This document shows positions 40,406 to 50,926 of a stretch of DNA of 64,000 bases, piece after piece. Every line of letters begins with the position of its first letter. The first letter of the stretch is position 1. This DNA is from Streptococcus suis (lineage in GTDB: Bacteria > Bacillota > Bacilli > Lactobacillales > Streptococcaceae). A model generated the notes under the pieces. It saw only the letters and a list, made by a program, of their open reading frames with translations, ran no database searches and was not told the DNA's origin. Made by a program: the position numbers and the translations under genes. The DNA is taken from positions 1-64,000 of the forward strand of contig NZ_JAMWEL010000010.1 of assembly GCF_024509555.1 (NCBI RefSeq), written 5' to 3'.

Positions 40406-41338
40406 ATGGCTATTTATCAAAATATTACGCAATTAGTTGGAAAAACACCAATTATCAAGCTCAATCATATTGTTCCTGAGGGAGCAGCGGATGTCTATGT
40501 TAAGTTAGAAGCCTTTAACCCTGGTTCTTCTGTCAAAGACCGTATCGCCTTGGCTATGATTGAAGATGCTGAGAAGGCTGGTACCATTAAACCTGGTGAT
40601 ACCATTGTCGAACCAACCAGCGGAAATACTGGTATCGGTCTTGCTTGGGTCGGTGCAGCAAAAGGCTATAAAGTGATTATCGTTATGCCTGAAACCATGA
40701 GTATTGAGCGTCGCAAAATCATCCAAGCCTATGGGGCTGAGCTAGTCTTAACCCCAGGTAGTGAAGGAATGAAGGGAGCTATTGCCAAGGCAAAAGAGAT
40801 TGCGGAAGAAAAAAATGGCTGGGTACCATTCCAGTTTGCTAATCCATCCAATCCAAAAGTTCACGAAGATACAACAGGACAGGAAATTTTGGAAGACTTT
40901 GGAACAACTGGTTTAGATGCCTTTATATCTGGTGTTGGTACTGGTGGAACTGTTTCTGGTGTTTCGCATGTATTAAAAGCTGCCAACCCAAACATCGTCA
41001 TCTATGCCGTAGAAGCTGATGAATCGGCAGTCCTATCTGGTGAAGCACCTGGTCCGCACAAGATTCAAGGAATTTCAGCAGGTTTCATTCCTGATACGCT
41101 AGATACAACAGCCTATGATGGCATTATTCGTGTAAAATCAGATGATGCTTTAGCAACAGGTCGAGCAATTGGTGGACAGGAAGGTTTCCTTGTGGGGATT
41201 TCATCTGGAGCAGCAATTCACGCAGCTATTGAAGTTGCGAAGGAATTGGGAGCCGGTAAAAAAGTATTGGCTATTTTAGCAGATAACGGTGAGCGGTACT
41301 TGTCTACTGCCCTCTACGAATTTGATATAGTCGTTTAG
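40406..41338 (+). CDS. cysK: Cysteine synthase A (O-acetylserine sulfhydrylase), 310 aa
   Basis: PLP-dependent fold type II enzyme making cysteine from O-acetylserine and sulfide. PLP Lys lies in GSSVKDRIA, the substrate loop in PTSGNTGIG, and the PLP phosphate loop in [11 protein letters not shown] 40406 has GGAGGTG; an in-frame extension to 40388 is not supported. The last residues EFDIVV are encoded by a MITE end, and the stop TAG lies in its terminal repeat. CymR-type regulation is likely but no site is seen. Confidence 0.95.
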   Translation: MAIYQNITQLVGKTPIIKLNHIVPEGAADVYVKLEAFNPGSSVKDRIALAMIEDAEKAGTIKPGDTIVEPTSGNTGIGLAWVGAAKGYKVIIVMPETMSIERRKIIQAYGAELVLTPGSEGMKGAIAKAKEIAEEKNGWVPFQFANPSNPKVHEDTTGQEILEDFGTTGLDAFISGVGTGGTVSGVSHVLKAANPNIVIYAVEADESAVLSGEAPGPHKIQGISAGFIPDTLDTTAYDGIIRVKSDDALATGRAIGGQEGFLVGISSGAAIHAAIEVAKELGAGKKVLAILADNGERYLSTALYEFDIVV

Positions 41339-41489
41339 TTTGCTTTTAGTACAAGGCAACGAGCTGCAGGTTGCTTATACAGTCGAATGGCTGTATAAGG
41401 TTGGAAATAGCACTTGCGGAGCAAGTCACCCCTACAGAGTACGGCAAAGCGAGTTAACGAAGTAATCAAAGATAAACTAAATGACTATA
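41326..41489. repeat. MITE (RUP/BOX-like), about 164 bp
   Basis: Imperfect terminal inverted repeats: TATAGTCGTTTAGTTT at the left and AAACTAAATGACTATA at the right. Internal AGTACGGCAAAGCGAG shares sequence with the second copy at 56728-56833. No ORF. The left end overlaps the cysK stop, so the insertion changed the C-terminus of CysK. Confidence 0.65.
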
Positions 41490-41499
41490 ACTAGAAAAA

Positions 41500-41540
41500 A
41501 GAAGGTTGGGAGTTCAAGTCCCTAAACCTTCTTTTCTTTT
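41500..41540. terminator. Convergent bidirectional terminator between cysK and cvfD
   Basis: AGAAGGTT pairs with AACCTTCT around an inner GGGA/TCCC stem (41500-41532), with an A run on one side and T tract on the other. It overlaps the last codons of the S1-domain gene and ends both transcripts. Confidence 0.75.
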
Positions 41541-41893
41541 TGTTCTTTAAGATAATTTTTCGATTCCTTTATCCACTTTGGTAGACTTTTTGCCAAGGGT
41601 GCAAAACCAATTTTGTTTCGTTCATTGGTAAATCTATGGTGTCGAGGAATTTTTTGGTGTTCTTCTTCAAGTGTCCGAATGGATAGACTGGCTTTTTCTG
41701 TATATTCATCAAAATCAACCACCTGTACCAAAACCTCTTGACCAATCTTGACATGGTCGTAGATATTATCCACAAAACCTGTCTTGATTTCGGAAATATG
41801 GATCAAACCTGTCGTGCCATTTTCTAAATCTACAAAGGCTCCGTAGGGTTGCACTCCCGATACCGTTCCTTTGATCTTATCTCCAATCCTCAT
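41522..41893 (-). CDS. cvfD: S1-domain RNA-binding protein, CvfD-like, 123 aa
   Basis: A single S1 barrel (about 1-75: IGDKIKGTVSGVQPYGAFVDLENGTTG, shown as parts; VLVQVVDFDEYTEKASLSIR) followed by a basic tail, matching the general stress protein 13/CvfD family that binds RNA post-transcriptionally. ATG 41893 has GAGGATTAAG; a longer form to 41920 lacks it and overlaps the fusion gene. Transcribed after the Cof/cyclophilin gene. Confidence 0.85.
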   Translation of the reverse strand: MRIGDKIKGTVSGVQPYGAFVDLENGTTGLIHISEIKTGFVDNIYDHVKIGQEVLVQVVDFDEYTEKASLSIRTLEEEHQKIPRHHRFTNERNKIGFAPLAKSLPKWIKESKNYLKEQKEKKV

Positions 41894-41894
41894 C

Positions 41895-43295
41895 TTAATC
41901 CTCAATTTCGATGGTTTCAATCACCACATCTTCAAGTGGACGGTCTGCTGAATCTGTATCAACCTCAGCTATTGCATCGAGTACAGCAAATGATGCTTCA
42001 TTAGCTAGGTGACCAAATACGGTATGGCGTTGGTCTAAATGTGGCGTCCCCCCATTTTCAACATAGGATACTGCAATTTCTTTTGGCCAACCACCACGTT
42101 CTAGCTCTTTGGCATTGTAAGGGAAGTTTTGATTTTGAACGATAAAGAACTGGCTTCCATTGGTGTTTGGACCCGCATTGGCCATAGACAAGGCACCACG
42201 AAGATTGAAGGCTTCCATTGAAAACTCATCTTCAAAGGACTCACCATAAATGGACTCACCACCCATGCCTGTACCAGTTGGGTCACCACCTTGAATCATG
42301 AAATCCTTGATAATTCGATGGAAAATAATGCCATCGTAGTAACCATCCTTAGACAGAGCGATAAAGTTAGCTACTGTCTTAGGAGCAATTTCTGGGAAGA
42401 GTTTTAGGGTTAACTCACCGTGATTGGTCTTAATACGAGCTACTGGTCCTTCAAATTGCTCCAAATCTAATTGCGGGAAGTATTTTTCTTTTTCTACCAA
42501 ACCTAATTTCTCCAAGGCATCAAAAATGCCATCCTCTTCTACTTTTTTTGTAATATAATCTGCGCGCTTTTGCAATTCTGGATGGGAATGCCCCATAGCA
42601 ATGCTAATCCCTGCATAGTCAAACAATTCAATGTCATTTAGTCCATCACCAAAAACAAGGACATTTTCAGGTTTCAAGCCAAGTTTTTCAACTACTTTAG
42701 CCACACCAGCATCCTTGGAAGAGTCTTTTAGGACAATATCAGATGAGATAGCATCCCAACGAACCGTACGTAAATCATTTTGCAAGTCTTCTGGTAATTC
42801 AACTTCCTGTCCATCCTTCTCAAAGGTCAACATCTGATAAATGGAATTGTCCTTATAAAATTCTGGGTCTGTTTCCAAGCCTTCGTAAATTAAATCAATC
42901 ACCTGACTAATTCGTTCTGTACGAGCAGACAAGGTTCCTTTTTTGCTACCCAGTAAACCATATTCAATACCAACTTCCTTGGTCCAGGCAATCACTTTTT
43001 CTACTAGGTCCTGAGGAAGCGGTTGGTGATGAACAAGCTTCCCTTTGGCATCTTCAACATAGGAACCGTTTATCATAGCAAAGAAATCTGGCTGGAGGGC
43101 CTTAATTTCTGGCACCAATCCATAGGGTGTCCGACCAGATGCTATTCCGGTTAAAATCCCCTTTTCTTTCAAGGATTTAAAAACCTGTTGAATGGAATCA
43201 GGGATGTAGCCCGTATTTTTGACACGTAAGGTATCGTCAATATCAAAAAAGACAATCTTTATTTTTTTTGCTTTATATTTTAATTTTGCATCCAC
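41895..43295 (-). CDS. Cof-type HAD phosphatase fused to cyclophilin peptidyl-prolyl isomerase, 466 aa
   Basis: GTG start at 43295 (AAAGGATG upstream). Residues 1-270 are a HAD-IIB hydrolase: motif [16 protein letters not shown], and motif [13 protein letters not shown]. Residues about 275-466 are a cyclophilin ([24 protein letters not shown], with R, F, M active residues; shown in parts). The fusion is common in Streptococcus. No signal peptide; cytoplasmic. Overlap of 2 bp is absent but the S1 gene follows at once. Confidence 0.92.
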   Translation of the reverse strand: MDAKLKYKAKKIKIVFFDIDDTLRVKNTGYIPDSIQQVFKSLKEKGILTGIASGRTPYGLVPEIKALQPDFFAMINGSYVEDAKGKLVHHQPLPQDLVEKVIAWTKEVGIEYGLLGSKKGTLSARTERISQVIDLIYEGLETDPEFYKDNSIYQMLTFEKDGQEVELPEDLQNDLRTVRWDAISSDIVLKDSSKDAGVAKVVEKLGLKPENVLVFGDGLNDIELFDYAGISIAMGHSHPELQKRADYITKKVEEDGIFDALEKLGLVEKEKYFPQLDLEQFEGPVARIKTNHGELTLKLFPEIAPKTVANFIALSKDGYYDGIIFHRIIKDFMIQGGDPTGTGMGGESIYGESFEDEFSMEAFNLRGALSMANAGPNTNGSQFFIVQNQNFPYNAKELERGGWPKEIAVSYVENGGTPHLDQRHTVFGHLANEASFAVLDAIAEVDTDSADRPLEDVVIETIEIED

Positions 43296-43340
43296 TATTT
43301 AGGCATCCTTTCTGGAAACTAACTAGTTCTCATTATACCA

Positions 43341-43982
43341 TTATTCTTCCTCTTGTGCTACCAGTCCATGTTGGAAGGCATATACAACTGCTTGTGTTCT
43401 GTCGCTGACAGCCAGTTTAGAGAGAATGTTGGAAACGTGGGTTTTTACGGTTTTCAAGGAAATGAAGGACTCATCCGCAATTCGTTGGTTGTCATAGCCC
43501 TTGGCTAATAGGGTTAATATTTCGCGTTCACGGGCTGTCAAATCATCATGCAAGTCTGGGTGGCGTTTATGGTGCTCCACTTTTTTCTCCACTTCGGTTT
43601 CAATAGCAAATTCCCCACGCGCCACCTTGCGAATGGCTGTCAAAATCTCATCTGCACTAGAGGTTTTTAACATATATCCTTTGGCACCTGCTTCTAGAAC
43701 TGGATAAATTTTCTCATTGTCAAGGTAGGAAGTCAAAATGACAATCTGTGCTTGAGGCCATTCCTTAAGAAGAGCTAAGGTAGCTTCTACACCTGTCATC
43801 TTTGGCATAACCAAGTCCATGACCACCACATCTGGCTTAACCTCTAAGGCCTTACTCAAACCCTCTTCACCATCACTTGCCTCGGCAACAACTTCCACAT
43901 CTGCCTGTAAATTTAAATAACTTTTTAAACCTAGACGAACCATTTCATGGTCGTCAACCAACATCACTCGAATCGTATTCAT
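43341..43982 (-). CDS. liaR: LiaR/VraR response regulator, 213 aa
   Basis: Receiver domain with phospho-acceptor D in VVVMDLVMPK and DD at VDDHE, K in LKTSS, followed by a LuxR-type HTH (LTAREREILTLLAKGYDNQRI, about 150-210). It controls the cell-envelope-stress regulon and is phosphorylated by LiaS. Overlaps liaS by 29 bp. Good AAAGGAAAAG site. Confidence 0.93.
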   Translation of the reverse strand: MNTIRVMLVDDHEMVRLGLKSYLNLQADVEVVAEASDGEEGLSKALEVKPDVVVMDLVMPKMTGVEATLALLKEWPQAQIVILTSYLDNEKIYPVLEAGAKGYMLKTSSADEILTAIRKVARGEFAIETEVEKKVEHHKRHPDLHDDLTAREREILTLLAKGYDNQRIADESFISLKTVKTHVSNILSKLAVSDRTQAVVYAFQHGLVAQEEE

Positions 43983-44970
43983 CTTCTTTTCCTTTCAATA
44001 ATGGGATACGGATATCAATGGCAACACCCTTATTCAGTGCTGAGCGAATCTGAATGGTACCTGCCATGTCTTCCACTCGTTCCCGAATATTTTGTAGACC
44101 ATAGCTGAGCTCTCCATCCTTTTCCTGCTGGAAACCAACTCCGTCATCTGTCATTTTTAGCTGTAACTCTGTTTCTTTTTGTATGAGATAGACATCTAAA
44201 TGCTTGGCCTTGGCATGACGCAGGGTATTGCTGATAATTTCCTGGGCAATTCGAAATAGGTGTTCCTCGATTAACTTAGGTAATTCTTCAACTTCATGTT
44301 GGAAATGGACGATGATATTACTCTTATCACTGACTTCACGCAAGATGAGTTCGAAGCCCTCAACCAAGGTCTTGCTCTCAAGCTCACTCGGTCGGAGATG
44401 AAGTAGTAAAATCCGCAAATCCCTCTGGGCTGACTCAATCATATCCTTGACCAGAACCAACTGCTCCTGCAAAGTTTCCTGGGGTAGATTGGGCAAGCTG
44501 GAAGATAGACCTGATAGAATCATACTGGTCGCAAACAATTCCTGACTAACCGTATCATGCAAATCTCTGGCAATCCGTTTTCGTTCACCCTCAACAATTT
44601 CCTCTCGCTTAACCAAATCTTGATTATCTACCAACTGGACTTGACGGGTCAAGGTCCTCACCTTATCAGACAACTGAAGTAAGAGTTGATCATTTTCACT
44701 ATCTGTTCGGATACTTTTATTTTTCAAAATAGCCTGTAACTTTGCTCGCATAACCTGAGTCGAAGCCAGGCTAACCGTTTGAACCATAACCGCTAAGAAT
44801 AAGGTCAAAACGATAACCAACAAAATCAAGGTAAAAATCAACTGTTCTGTAGAGGTCCATAGATTAACATCTAAGAGTGAATGGTTGAGAAGGGGCAAGG
44901 TAGAGGAAATAACCACAAATACAATCAGACTGGCAAACCAGGCCAGGAGGAAATAGGTACGTTTTCTCAT
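43954..44970 (-). CDS. liaS: LiaS sensor histidine kinase, 338 aa
   Basis: Two transmembrane helices (about 8-25 and 45-70) with a short extracytoplasmic loop: an intramembrane-sensing kinase. The H of RDLHDTVSQELFAT is the NarL-family phosphorylation site. The HATPase region has ISNTLRHAKAKHLDV and GVGFQQEKDG. It senses envelope damage with LiaF. A 4-bp overlap with liaF. Confidence 0.93.
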   Translation of the reverse strand: MRKRTYFLLAWFASLIVFVVISSTLPLLNHSLLDVNLWTSTEQLIFTLILLVIVLTLFLAVMVQTVSLASTQVMRAKLQAILKNKSIRTDSENDQLLLQLSDKVRTLTRQVQLVDNQDLVKREEIVEGERKRIARDLHDTVSQELFATSMILSGLSSSLPNLPQETLQEQLVLVKDMIESAQRDLRILLLHLRPSELESKTLVEGFELILREVSDKSNIIVHFQHEVEELPKLIEEHLFRIAQEIISNTLRHAKAKHLDVYLIQKETELQLKMTDDGVGFQQEKDGELSYGLQNIRERVEDMAGTIQIRSALNKGVAIDIRIPLLKGKEDEYDSSDVG

Positions 44971-45662
44971 ACGCGAACCACCTCCACATCTCCGAAAATA
45001 TTATTCGTTACTACCTTAACGCGTTTATGGGATTCTTGATAGTCTGGACTATTGATAGCTATACTCTCATTCCGGAGATCCCATTGGGATTGTCCCAAAA
45101 AATTAACCCTACCATAGATACTAGTCGCTGACAAAGAAACCTCTACATCGATAGGAACGATAATTTTTGTCCGTCCGAACGTTTTTCGAATGACGACAAT
45201 GTTATCTCGGCCCACTAAGACAGTCTTATCCAAATCAACCACATCATTGCCAAACAAACGGACAATATTAATATCCTCAAAACCAAATCGGTCTTGAGAA
45301 TGGTCATGATTCCCAAACCACCTATTCTTTTCTTTTTGCACCTGTAAGGCATAGTCGCTAAATACTATCTGGGTGTACTGGTTACGTTTCTCATAGCGTG
45401 AGAAGAAATTGACAAACATATAAACAACCAGAAGCATAACCCCTATGATGAAGTAGGGATTTAAGACAAAGACCAGAAATACCAAAGACAGCGAACTGAC
45501 TAATAAGACACTATTTAAACGCCGCCCTAAAAAATACCAGGCAAGTAAGAGCAAGGCCGAGAAGAGCAACAAGGTCCGACTGGCCTCATTGGCAACGACA
45601 TCAAAAGCTGCCATAGTAAAGAGCATACTTTCTATCAACAGAAAAAATTGAACTTTTCTCAT
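44967..45662 (-). CDS. liaF: LiaF-like negative regulator of the LiaSR system, 231 aa
   Basis: Four N-terminal hydrophobic helices (residues 8-90) and a C-terminal beta-rich cytoplasmic domain (about 105-231), ending YQESHKRVKVVTNNIFGDVEV. This is the LiaF layout, which holds LiaS off. First gene of the lia operon; a TACAAT -10 lies in the 97-bp gap upstream. Confidence 0.88.
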   Translation of the reverse strand: MRKVQFFLLIESMLFTMAAFDVVANEASRTLLLFSALLLLAWYFLGRRLNSVLLVSSLSLVFLVFVLNPYFIIGVMLLVVYMFVNFFSRYEKRNQYTQIVFSDYALQVQKEKNRWFGNHDHSQDRFGFEDINIVRLFGNDVVDLDKTVLVGRDNIVVIRKTFGRTKIIVPIDVEVSLSATSIYGRVNFLGQSQWDLRNESIAINSPDYQESHKRVKVVTNNIFGDVEVVRV

Positions 45663-45727
45663 AATCGTATCCTTTCCTTACTATTGTAACAAATTTTAGA
45701 TAAAAGAACTCCGACCAGGGTAGGAAA

Positions 45728-45752
45728 AAAGGGTAGGATAAACCTGCCCTAG
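45728..45752 (-). terminator. Terminator of the stk gene
   Basis: AGGGCAGG-TTTAT-CCTACCCT with six T on the minus strand, just after the stk stop. Confidence 0.75.
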
Positions 45753-45758
45753 TTTCTA

Positions 45759-47771
45759 TTATTGTCCATTATCTGATGTAGTGGTTGTAGTACTTGTGCT
45801 TGTAGTCGATGTTGCAGAACTCTCACTACTTACACTAGCTGAAGCAACTGACACATAGAGGGTCACCGTACCATCAATAGTAGCACCTGCCGCAGGATAC
45901 TGGCCAATAACAAGATCACTTGTTGTCGCATAGTAACTTCGATCCTCTTGCCGTTCAATATTAGCGACATTTACTCCTAAAGATTGGAGCTGACTACGTG
46001 CTTGAGAGTAGGTATATTGACCTGAAGTAAAGTTGGGCATAATCAGTTCTTTTCCTTTGGAGATAACAAGGTTAATCGTTGATCCCACAGGCAATTCTGT
46101 TCCAGCAACAGGATCCGAGCTGATAACAGAGCCTGCAGCTATCGAAGTATGATACTCTTGTGAGACAGTTCCAACAACAAACCCTGCAGCCTCCAATAAT
46201 TGAATGGCCGCACTTTCTGTTTTACTAACCACATTTGGAAGAGTCTGTGGAGCCACGCCTTTAGAGACTGTTATGGTAACAATATCCCCTTTTCCAACTA
46301 AAGCATTTTCATTTGGATCCATGGCAATGACTAACCCAGCTCCATACTGACTGCTAAATTCCTCTTTGATGCGAACTTGTAATCCTAGGCTCTCCAACTC
46401 TTGTTGAACTATATCTTTAGCTTGACCTATTAGCGATGGAACTTCAATAGTTGCAGATTTTGCAAGTACAATATCTACCCTACTTCCTTCTTTTCTAGAT
46501 GTTTGAGCACCTGGTTTAGTTCTGAGGACTTTACCTTCTTCTACCTTAGTTGTTGCTTCTTCTGTCACCGTACCAACTTCTAAGCCAGCTACTTCAATAT
46601 TTTCAGTAGCAACTTGCAAGGTTTGACCAATTACATCAGGCACCGTGACTGTCCTAGGTGAATTATTAAACACAAAATACAGACCTGCAACCGTAAGTAA
46701 AACTGCCAACAATAAAACTTTATAGCGCGTCCGAACTCCCCTACGTGGGGTATTTCCTGTTTTTCCAATAGCCGGTTGCTTACTAGGCTTACCTACACTC
46801 GATTTATTATTTTTTTTACCAACAGGGAGCTCTGTTCCTTTATCTTTTTTATTCTTTGACTCAACTGCCGTTTGGGATAATTTAGGTAAGGTTTTTGTAT
46901 CAATCTTGTGACCTTCCAAAATAATTGGGGGTTCATCTTTCCGAGCCGCAGATAGTGAAGAGGCCAAATCTGTATACATCTCCGCAACAGATTTATAACG
47001 GTCACTCAATTTCTTGGCTGTTGCTTTTAAGACAACATTTTCAAGAGCTTGCGGAACATTGTTATTTTCTTCTCTGACCGACGGTAATGGCTTTTGGAAA
47101 TGCTGAAGCGCAATGGTCACAGCACTATCCCCATCATAAGGAATGCGGCCGGTTAACATCTCAAAGAGAATAATACCCATTGCATATATATCACTTTGAA
47201 TAGTCGCTTTCGAACCACGTGCCTGCTCTGGAGAAAGGTAATGAACCGAACCCAACATAGAATTTGTTTGAGTCAGACTCGTTTCCGCAAATGCCACTGC
47301 AATACCAAAGTCTGTAACTTTAGCCACTCCATTTGAGGTCAAAATAACATTCTGAGGTTTCAAATCCCTATGGACAATACCACGTGTATGCGCCATTCGC
47401 ATAGCAAGTAATATTTGCCCCATAATGCGCACTGCAACATCATTTGACAAGGGAGCATTTTCTTTGATGTAACGCTTTAAATCGAGACCATTGACATATT
47501 CCATGGCAAGATACTGTTGACCATCTTCTTCACCAATATCCGAAATTCGTACGATATTTGGATGATCCAGTTCTGCCATAGCACGCGCTTCCCGTTGGAA
47601 ACGCTGGATAGCAATCTGATCTGTCTGATAATTGGTTCGCAGCACTTTAACTGCTACTTCCTCACCATCTAAAATCAAATCCCTAGCTAGGTAAACATCT
47701 GCCATACCGCCTCGACCAATTTGCCGAACGATTCGATACCGTCCAGCAAAGATCTTACCGATTTGAATCAT
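45759..47771 (-). CDS. stk: PASTA-domain Ser/Thr kinase (Stk/StkP), 670 aa
   Basis: Kinase domain (about 10-275) with GRGGMADVY loop, K in [15 protein letters not shown] catalytic loop and DFG. Juxtamembrane basic Lys/Ser linker, transmembrane helix (about 350-367, [17 protein letters not shown]), then four PASTA repeats (to about 640) and a Ser/Thr-rich tail. It senses cell-wall fragments and tunes division and wall synthesis. Its start and the phosphatase stop overlap by 1 bp. Confidence 0.95.
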   Translation of the reverse strand: MIQIGKIFAGRYRIVRQIGRGGMADVYLARDLILDGEEVAVKVLRTNYQTDQIAIQRFQREARAMAELDHPNIVRISDIGEEDGQQYLAMEYVNGLDLKRYIKENAPLSNDVAVRIMGQILLAMRMAHTRGIVHRDLKPQNVILTSNGVAKVTDFGIAVAFAETSLTQTNSMLGSVHYLSPEQARGSKATIQSDIYAMGIILFEMLTGRIPYDGDSAVTIALQHFQKPLPSVREENNNVPQALENVVLKATAKKLSDRYKSVAEMYTDLASSLSAARKDEPPIILEGHKIDTKTLPKLSQTAVESKNKKDKGTELPVGKKNNKSSVGKPSKQPAIGKTGNTPRRGVRTRYKVLLLAVLLTVAGLYFVFNNSPRTVTVPDVIGQTLQVATENIEVAGLEVGTVTEEATTKVEEGKVLRTKPGAQTSRKEGSRVDIVLAKSATIEVPSLIGQAKDIVQQELESLGLQVRIKEEFSSQYGAGLVIAMDPNENALVGKGDIVTITVSKGVAPQTLPNVVSKTESAAIQLLEAAGFVVGTVSQEYHTSIAAGSVISSDPVAGTELPVGSTINLVISKGKELIMPNFTSGQYTYSQARSQLQSLGVNVANIERQEDRSYYATTSDLVIGQYPAAGATIDGTVTLYVSVASASVSSESSATSTTSTSTTTTTSDNGQ

Positions 47772-48508
47772 TACCTAGCCTCCTCCGTAATGTGGAGCAA
47801 GCCTACTGTAATATTATCCAGACCACCGGCATTATTGGCAAAACGAATAAGAGTCTCTGCCTTGCTCTCCAGCGATACATCACTTAAGACAATATCACGA
47901 ATATCTTCCGTCGATACCATATTGGTCAATCCATCGCTGTTTACAATAACAAAGTCTCCAACTTCGAGGGTCTTCAAGGCAATATCCGGTTCAATCGGTT
48001 CAGCTTGTCCGATAGATTGTGTCACTATATTCTTTTGCGGATGACGTTGAGCCTCTTCTTCTGTTAGCTGACCAGCTCGCACCAAAGCACCAACCAATGA
48101 ATGGTCATTGGTTAATCGAGTGTACTCTCCGTCTCTGATCAAACCAACTCGTGAATCGCCAACATGGGCATAAATCATCTGGTTATCAATAACAACTACC
48201 GCTTCAAGTGTGGTACCCATTCCACGGTACTCCTCTGTTTGCCCCAATTCATAAATCTTTTGATTTTCCACATCAATGATTTCAACTAGCCATTCACGAA
48301 CATCATTTAAGGTAACCAATTGAGTATCAACCCAAGCTGCCCCTAAATCTGTTGCAGCCATTTCACTGGCAATATGACCAGCACGATGACCACCCATGCC
48401 ATCTGCCAAGACTAGCAAATCGATACCTGCACGGTTTTTGAAACAGTTAATATAGTCCTGATTATTTGAACGTTTTTGTCCAACGTCAGTAAGTAATGCA
48501 ATTTCCAT
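47771..48508 (-). CDS. stp: PP2C-family phosphatase (Stp/PppL), 245 aa
   Basis: Metal-binding motifs [35 protein letters not shown], and GGLDNITV. It reverses phosphorylation by the adjacent PASTA kinase. Start after a short gap to rsmB. Coupled to stk by TAATG. Confidence 0.95.
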   Translation of the reverse strand: MEIALLTDVGQKRSNNQDYINCFKNRAGIDLLVLADGMGGHRAGHIASEMAATDLGAAWVDTQLVTLNDVREWLVEIIDVENQKIYELGQTEEYRGMGTTLEAVVVIDNQMIYAHVGDSRVGLIRDGEYTRLTNDHSLVGALVRAGQLTEEEAQRHPQKNIVTQSIGQAEPIEPDIALKTLEVGDFVIVNSDGLTNMVSTEDIRDIVLSDVSLESKAETLIRFANNAGGLDNITVGLLHITEEAR

Positions 48509-48545
48509 AATTTCTCTCGTTGCTATGCAACTTCCTCCTCTTATT

Positions 48546-49859
48546 CTAGGATTTTCGTCTTAATTGACCGATGAAAAATCCATCTGTTCGGTATTGTTCT
48601 GGGGTTATCAAGAGACAACCATCCACCATAATATCTGTTTTGGGATGGTCCAGCATGACCTGCTCAAAATTAGGATGCTGGTGTAAAAATTCGTGAATAA
48701 CTTCTTGATTTTCCTTAGCAATAATCGTACATGTGCTATAAGTAATTATACCACCGATTTTCAGGCTTTGACAAACGCTATCCAGTATTTGTAATTGGAC
48801 GGTTTTAAGCGAATCAAAATCCATAGCCGCCTTGTTGTAACGAATATCAGGCTTACGTCGAATGAGCCCAATACCGGAACAAGGAGCATCTACCAATATT
48901 TTATCAAAGGTATCTGGACCAAATTCCTCATGAACGCGACTGGCGTCTAAAAGTTTGGTTTCAATCTTATCTGCTAGTCCTAAGCGTTGGGCATTTTCCT
49001 CAATCAAGGCCAATTTATGCTCGTATAAATCAAGGGCAATAACTTTACCACTTGTCAGATAGCTGGCCATGTGACAGGTTTTTCCACCAGGGGCTGCACA
49101 GGCATCCAAGATGATTTCATCCCCTTGAATATCCAAAGTCGGAGCCACCAATTGACTGGTTTCATCTTGAATGGTGATTAGCCCTTGTTTAAAGTAATCA
49201 GTAGCTGCAAAATGTCCGCGGGATTTAACCAATCCAACTGGCGATAACAGCGAATGTTGGGCACCTAATTCCTTTGCCAATCGCTCCACTTGTTGACCAT
49301 CCGTCACGCGTACGCTAGCCTTATTCCGAATATGCAGACTTTGGAAAATCTTCTCTGCACGTTCATCGCCATACTCTGCAATCAGGGTTTGTACCAACCA
49401 AACTGGCACAGAATACTGAACGGATAGACGTTTGTTCTTTCTTTTAATATCTGCAGGTTTGGGCAAGGAATCCTGACTAAGCTTACGCAAAATGGCATTG
49501 ACAAATTTGTCAGTTCCAGGCTTTCGCTTGGCAATATTAACTGCCTCGTTGACAACTGCATGAGTTGGAAGTTTATCCAAATAAAGCATCTGGTAGAGGC
49601 TCAGCATCAGGAGATAGTAGACCCAAGTGTCCAACTTTTCTCTATCTTCGATAAAATGCGCCAAGTACCACTCCAGCGTGATTTTACGAGAAACAGTCCC
49701 ATAGACTAGCTCCGTCGCCAATCCCCTGTCCTGTGCAGATAAACGAGAAGATTCTAGGGCCTTATTGAGAGCGATATTCGAGTAAGCTCCTTGATCAAAG
49801 ACGTCTTCCAGTACAGATAAGGCTAGACTTCTGGCTGTTTCATGTTTATTAACCACCAA
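48546..49859 (-). CDS. rsmB: 16S rRNA (cytosine967-C5)-methyltransferase RsmB, 437 aa
   Basis: NusB-like N-domain (about 1-140) followed by a SAM-dependent methyltransferase with [14 protein letters not shown] (SAM loop) and DAPCSGIG plus YSTCTI, the two catalytic cysteines. Start likely TTG 49859 or the next GTG, overlapping fmt by 11 bp. Modifies C967 of 16S rRNA. Confidence 0.95.
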   Translation of the reverse strand: MVVNKHETARSLALSVLEDVFDQGAYSNIALNKALESSRLSAQDRGLATELVYGTVSRKITLEWYLAHFIEDREKLDTWVYYLLMLSLYQMLYLDKLPTHAVVNEAVNIAKRKPGTDKFVNAILRKLSQDSLPKPADIKRKNKRLSVQYSVPVWLVQTLIAEYGDERAEKIFQSLHIRNKASVRVTDGQQVERLAKELGAQHSLLSPVGLVKSRGHFAATDYFKQGLITIQDETSQLVAPTLDIQGDEIILDACAAPGGKTCHMASYLTSGKVIALDLYEHKLALIEENAQRLGLADKIETKLLDASRVHEEFGPDTFDKILVDAPCSGIGLIRRKPDIRYNKAAMDFDSLKTVQLQILDSVCQSLKIGGIITYSTCTIIAKENQEVIHEFLHQHPNFEQVMLDHPKTDIMVDGCLLITPEQYRTDGFFIGQLRRKS

Positions 49860-50784
49860 ATTGATCTCCTACTACAATCTCTCGACCTGCTCCATTCAAG
49901 AAGTCCGCAATGGTCATTTTAGGCTTACCAGCAGGCTGGACAGTTTTCAGTGAAAGGGCTCCCTGTCCTGTCGCAACGACCAATTCTTTCTTGCTTCGAA
50001 CAAGCACTTGACCGACTGGACCTGAACCTTCTACTTCGACAGCTTCTTGAATTTTAAACCGTTCTCCTTGCCAATAGGTGTGGGCAACTGGCCATGGGTA
50101 CATACCACGAATCTGATTGAAGAGTTGACGAGCTGACTTGTTCCAATCAAGCACTTCTTCTTCTGGCTGAATATTTGGCGAGAAAGTTACTTGTTCTGGA
50201 TCTTGAGCTACTGGCTCCACATCCCCAGCAATATAGGCTGGTAAGGTTTTCAATAGCAAATCCCGTCCAACAACAGCCAACTTTTCAAACAAGGTGCCAA
50301 CATTATCCGTTTCTTCAATAGTAATGCTATCGCTAGAAATCATGTCACCAGCATCCATTTCCTTGACCATTTCCATGATGGTTACGCCGGCACGTTCATC
50401 ACCGTTAATTAGAGCATAATGAATAGGGGCACCGCCACGGTATTTAGGAAGAAGAGAGGCATGAACATTGACCGCAAAGTCAACTGAGTTCAGTAATTTA
50501 GTCGGTAAGAATTGTCCAAATGCAGCTGTCACAATCCCGTCTGCACCCAAGTCCATCAGGTCAGCCATTTCTTGACTTCCTGATAACTTTTCTGGCTGAA
50601 AGACTGGTAAATCATGCTCCAAGGCTACTTCTTTCACAGGTGTCATTTGGATGACTTTTTTACGACCAACAGCTCGATCAGGCTGGGTAACAACAGCCAG
50701 AATTTCATACTGATCATTCGCCAAAAGACCTTTTAAGACTGTTGCTGAAAATGCTGGAGTTCCCATAAAAATCAACTTTGTCAT
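49849..50784 (-). CDS. fmt: Methionyl-tRNA formyltransferase, 311 aa
   Basis: Formyl-transferase domain with [19 protein letters not shown] and the N, H, D active set; the C-terminal tRNA-binding OB fold starts about 205. It formylates initiator Met-tRNA. The [12 protein letters not shown] motif is universal. An extended -10 promoter lies 60 bp upstream. Confidence 0.95.
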   Translation of the reverse strand: MTKLIFMGTPAFSATVLKGLLANDQYEILAVVTQPDRAVGRKKVIQMTPVKEVALEHDLPVFQPEKLSGSQEMADLMDLGADGIVTAAFGQFLPTKLLNSVDFAVNVHASLLPKYRGGAPIHYALINGDERAGVTIMEMVKEMDAGDMISSDSITIEETDNVGTLFEKLAVVGRDLLLKTLPAYIAGDVEPVAQDPEQVTFSPNIQPEEEVLDWNKSARQLFNQIRGMYPWPVAHTYWQGERFKIQEAVEVEGSGPVGQVLVRSKKELVVATGQGALSLKTVQPAGKPKMTIADFLNGAGREIVVGDQFGG

Positions 50785-50841
50785 CTTTGCTTTCTCATCT
50801 CCTTTACTCTATAAGGTTTCTACTAATTCTATTATCCCTTA

Positions 50842-50850
50842 ATTATACCA
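50842..50850 (-). promoter_or_regulatory. Promoter upstream of fmt
   Basis: TGGTATAAT on the minus strand (extended -10), in the gap between priA terminator and fmt. Would drive fmt, rsmB, stp and stk. Confidence 0.5.
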
Positions 50851-50899
50851 TTTTTGCTTACTTTTTCCTTAATTTAGGGTGAAACTCCTGAATAAAATC

Positions 50900-50926
50900 A
50901 AAAAATGCAAGGCCTATCCAGACCTT
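50900..50926 (-). terminator. Terminator of priA
   Basis: AAGGTC-TGGATA-GGCCTT stem overlapping the stop, then GCATTTTTT on the minus strand. Confidence 0.75.

Noticed and set aside
46793..47005. Small minus-strand gene inside stk
   Set aside because: Alternate frame of the juxtamembrane Lys/Ser linker with no start signals.
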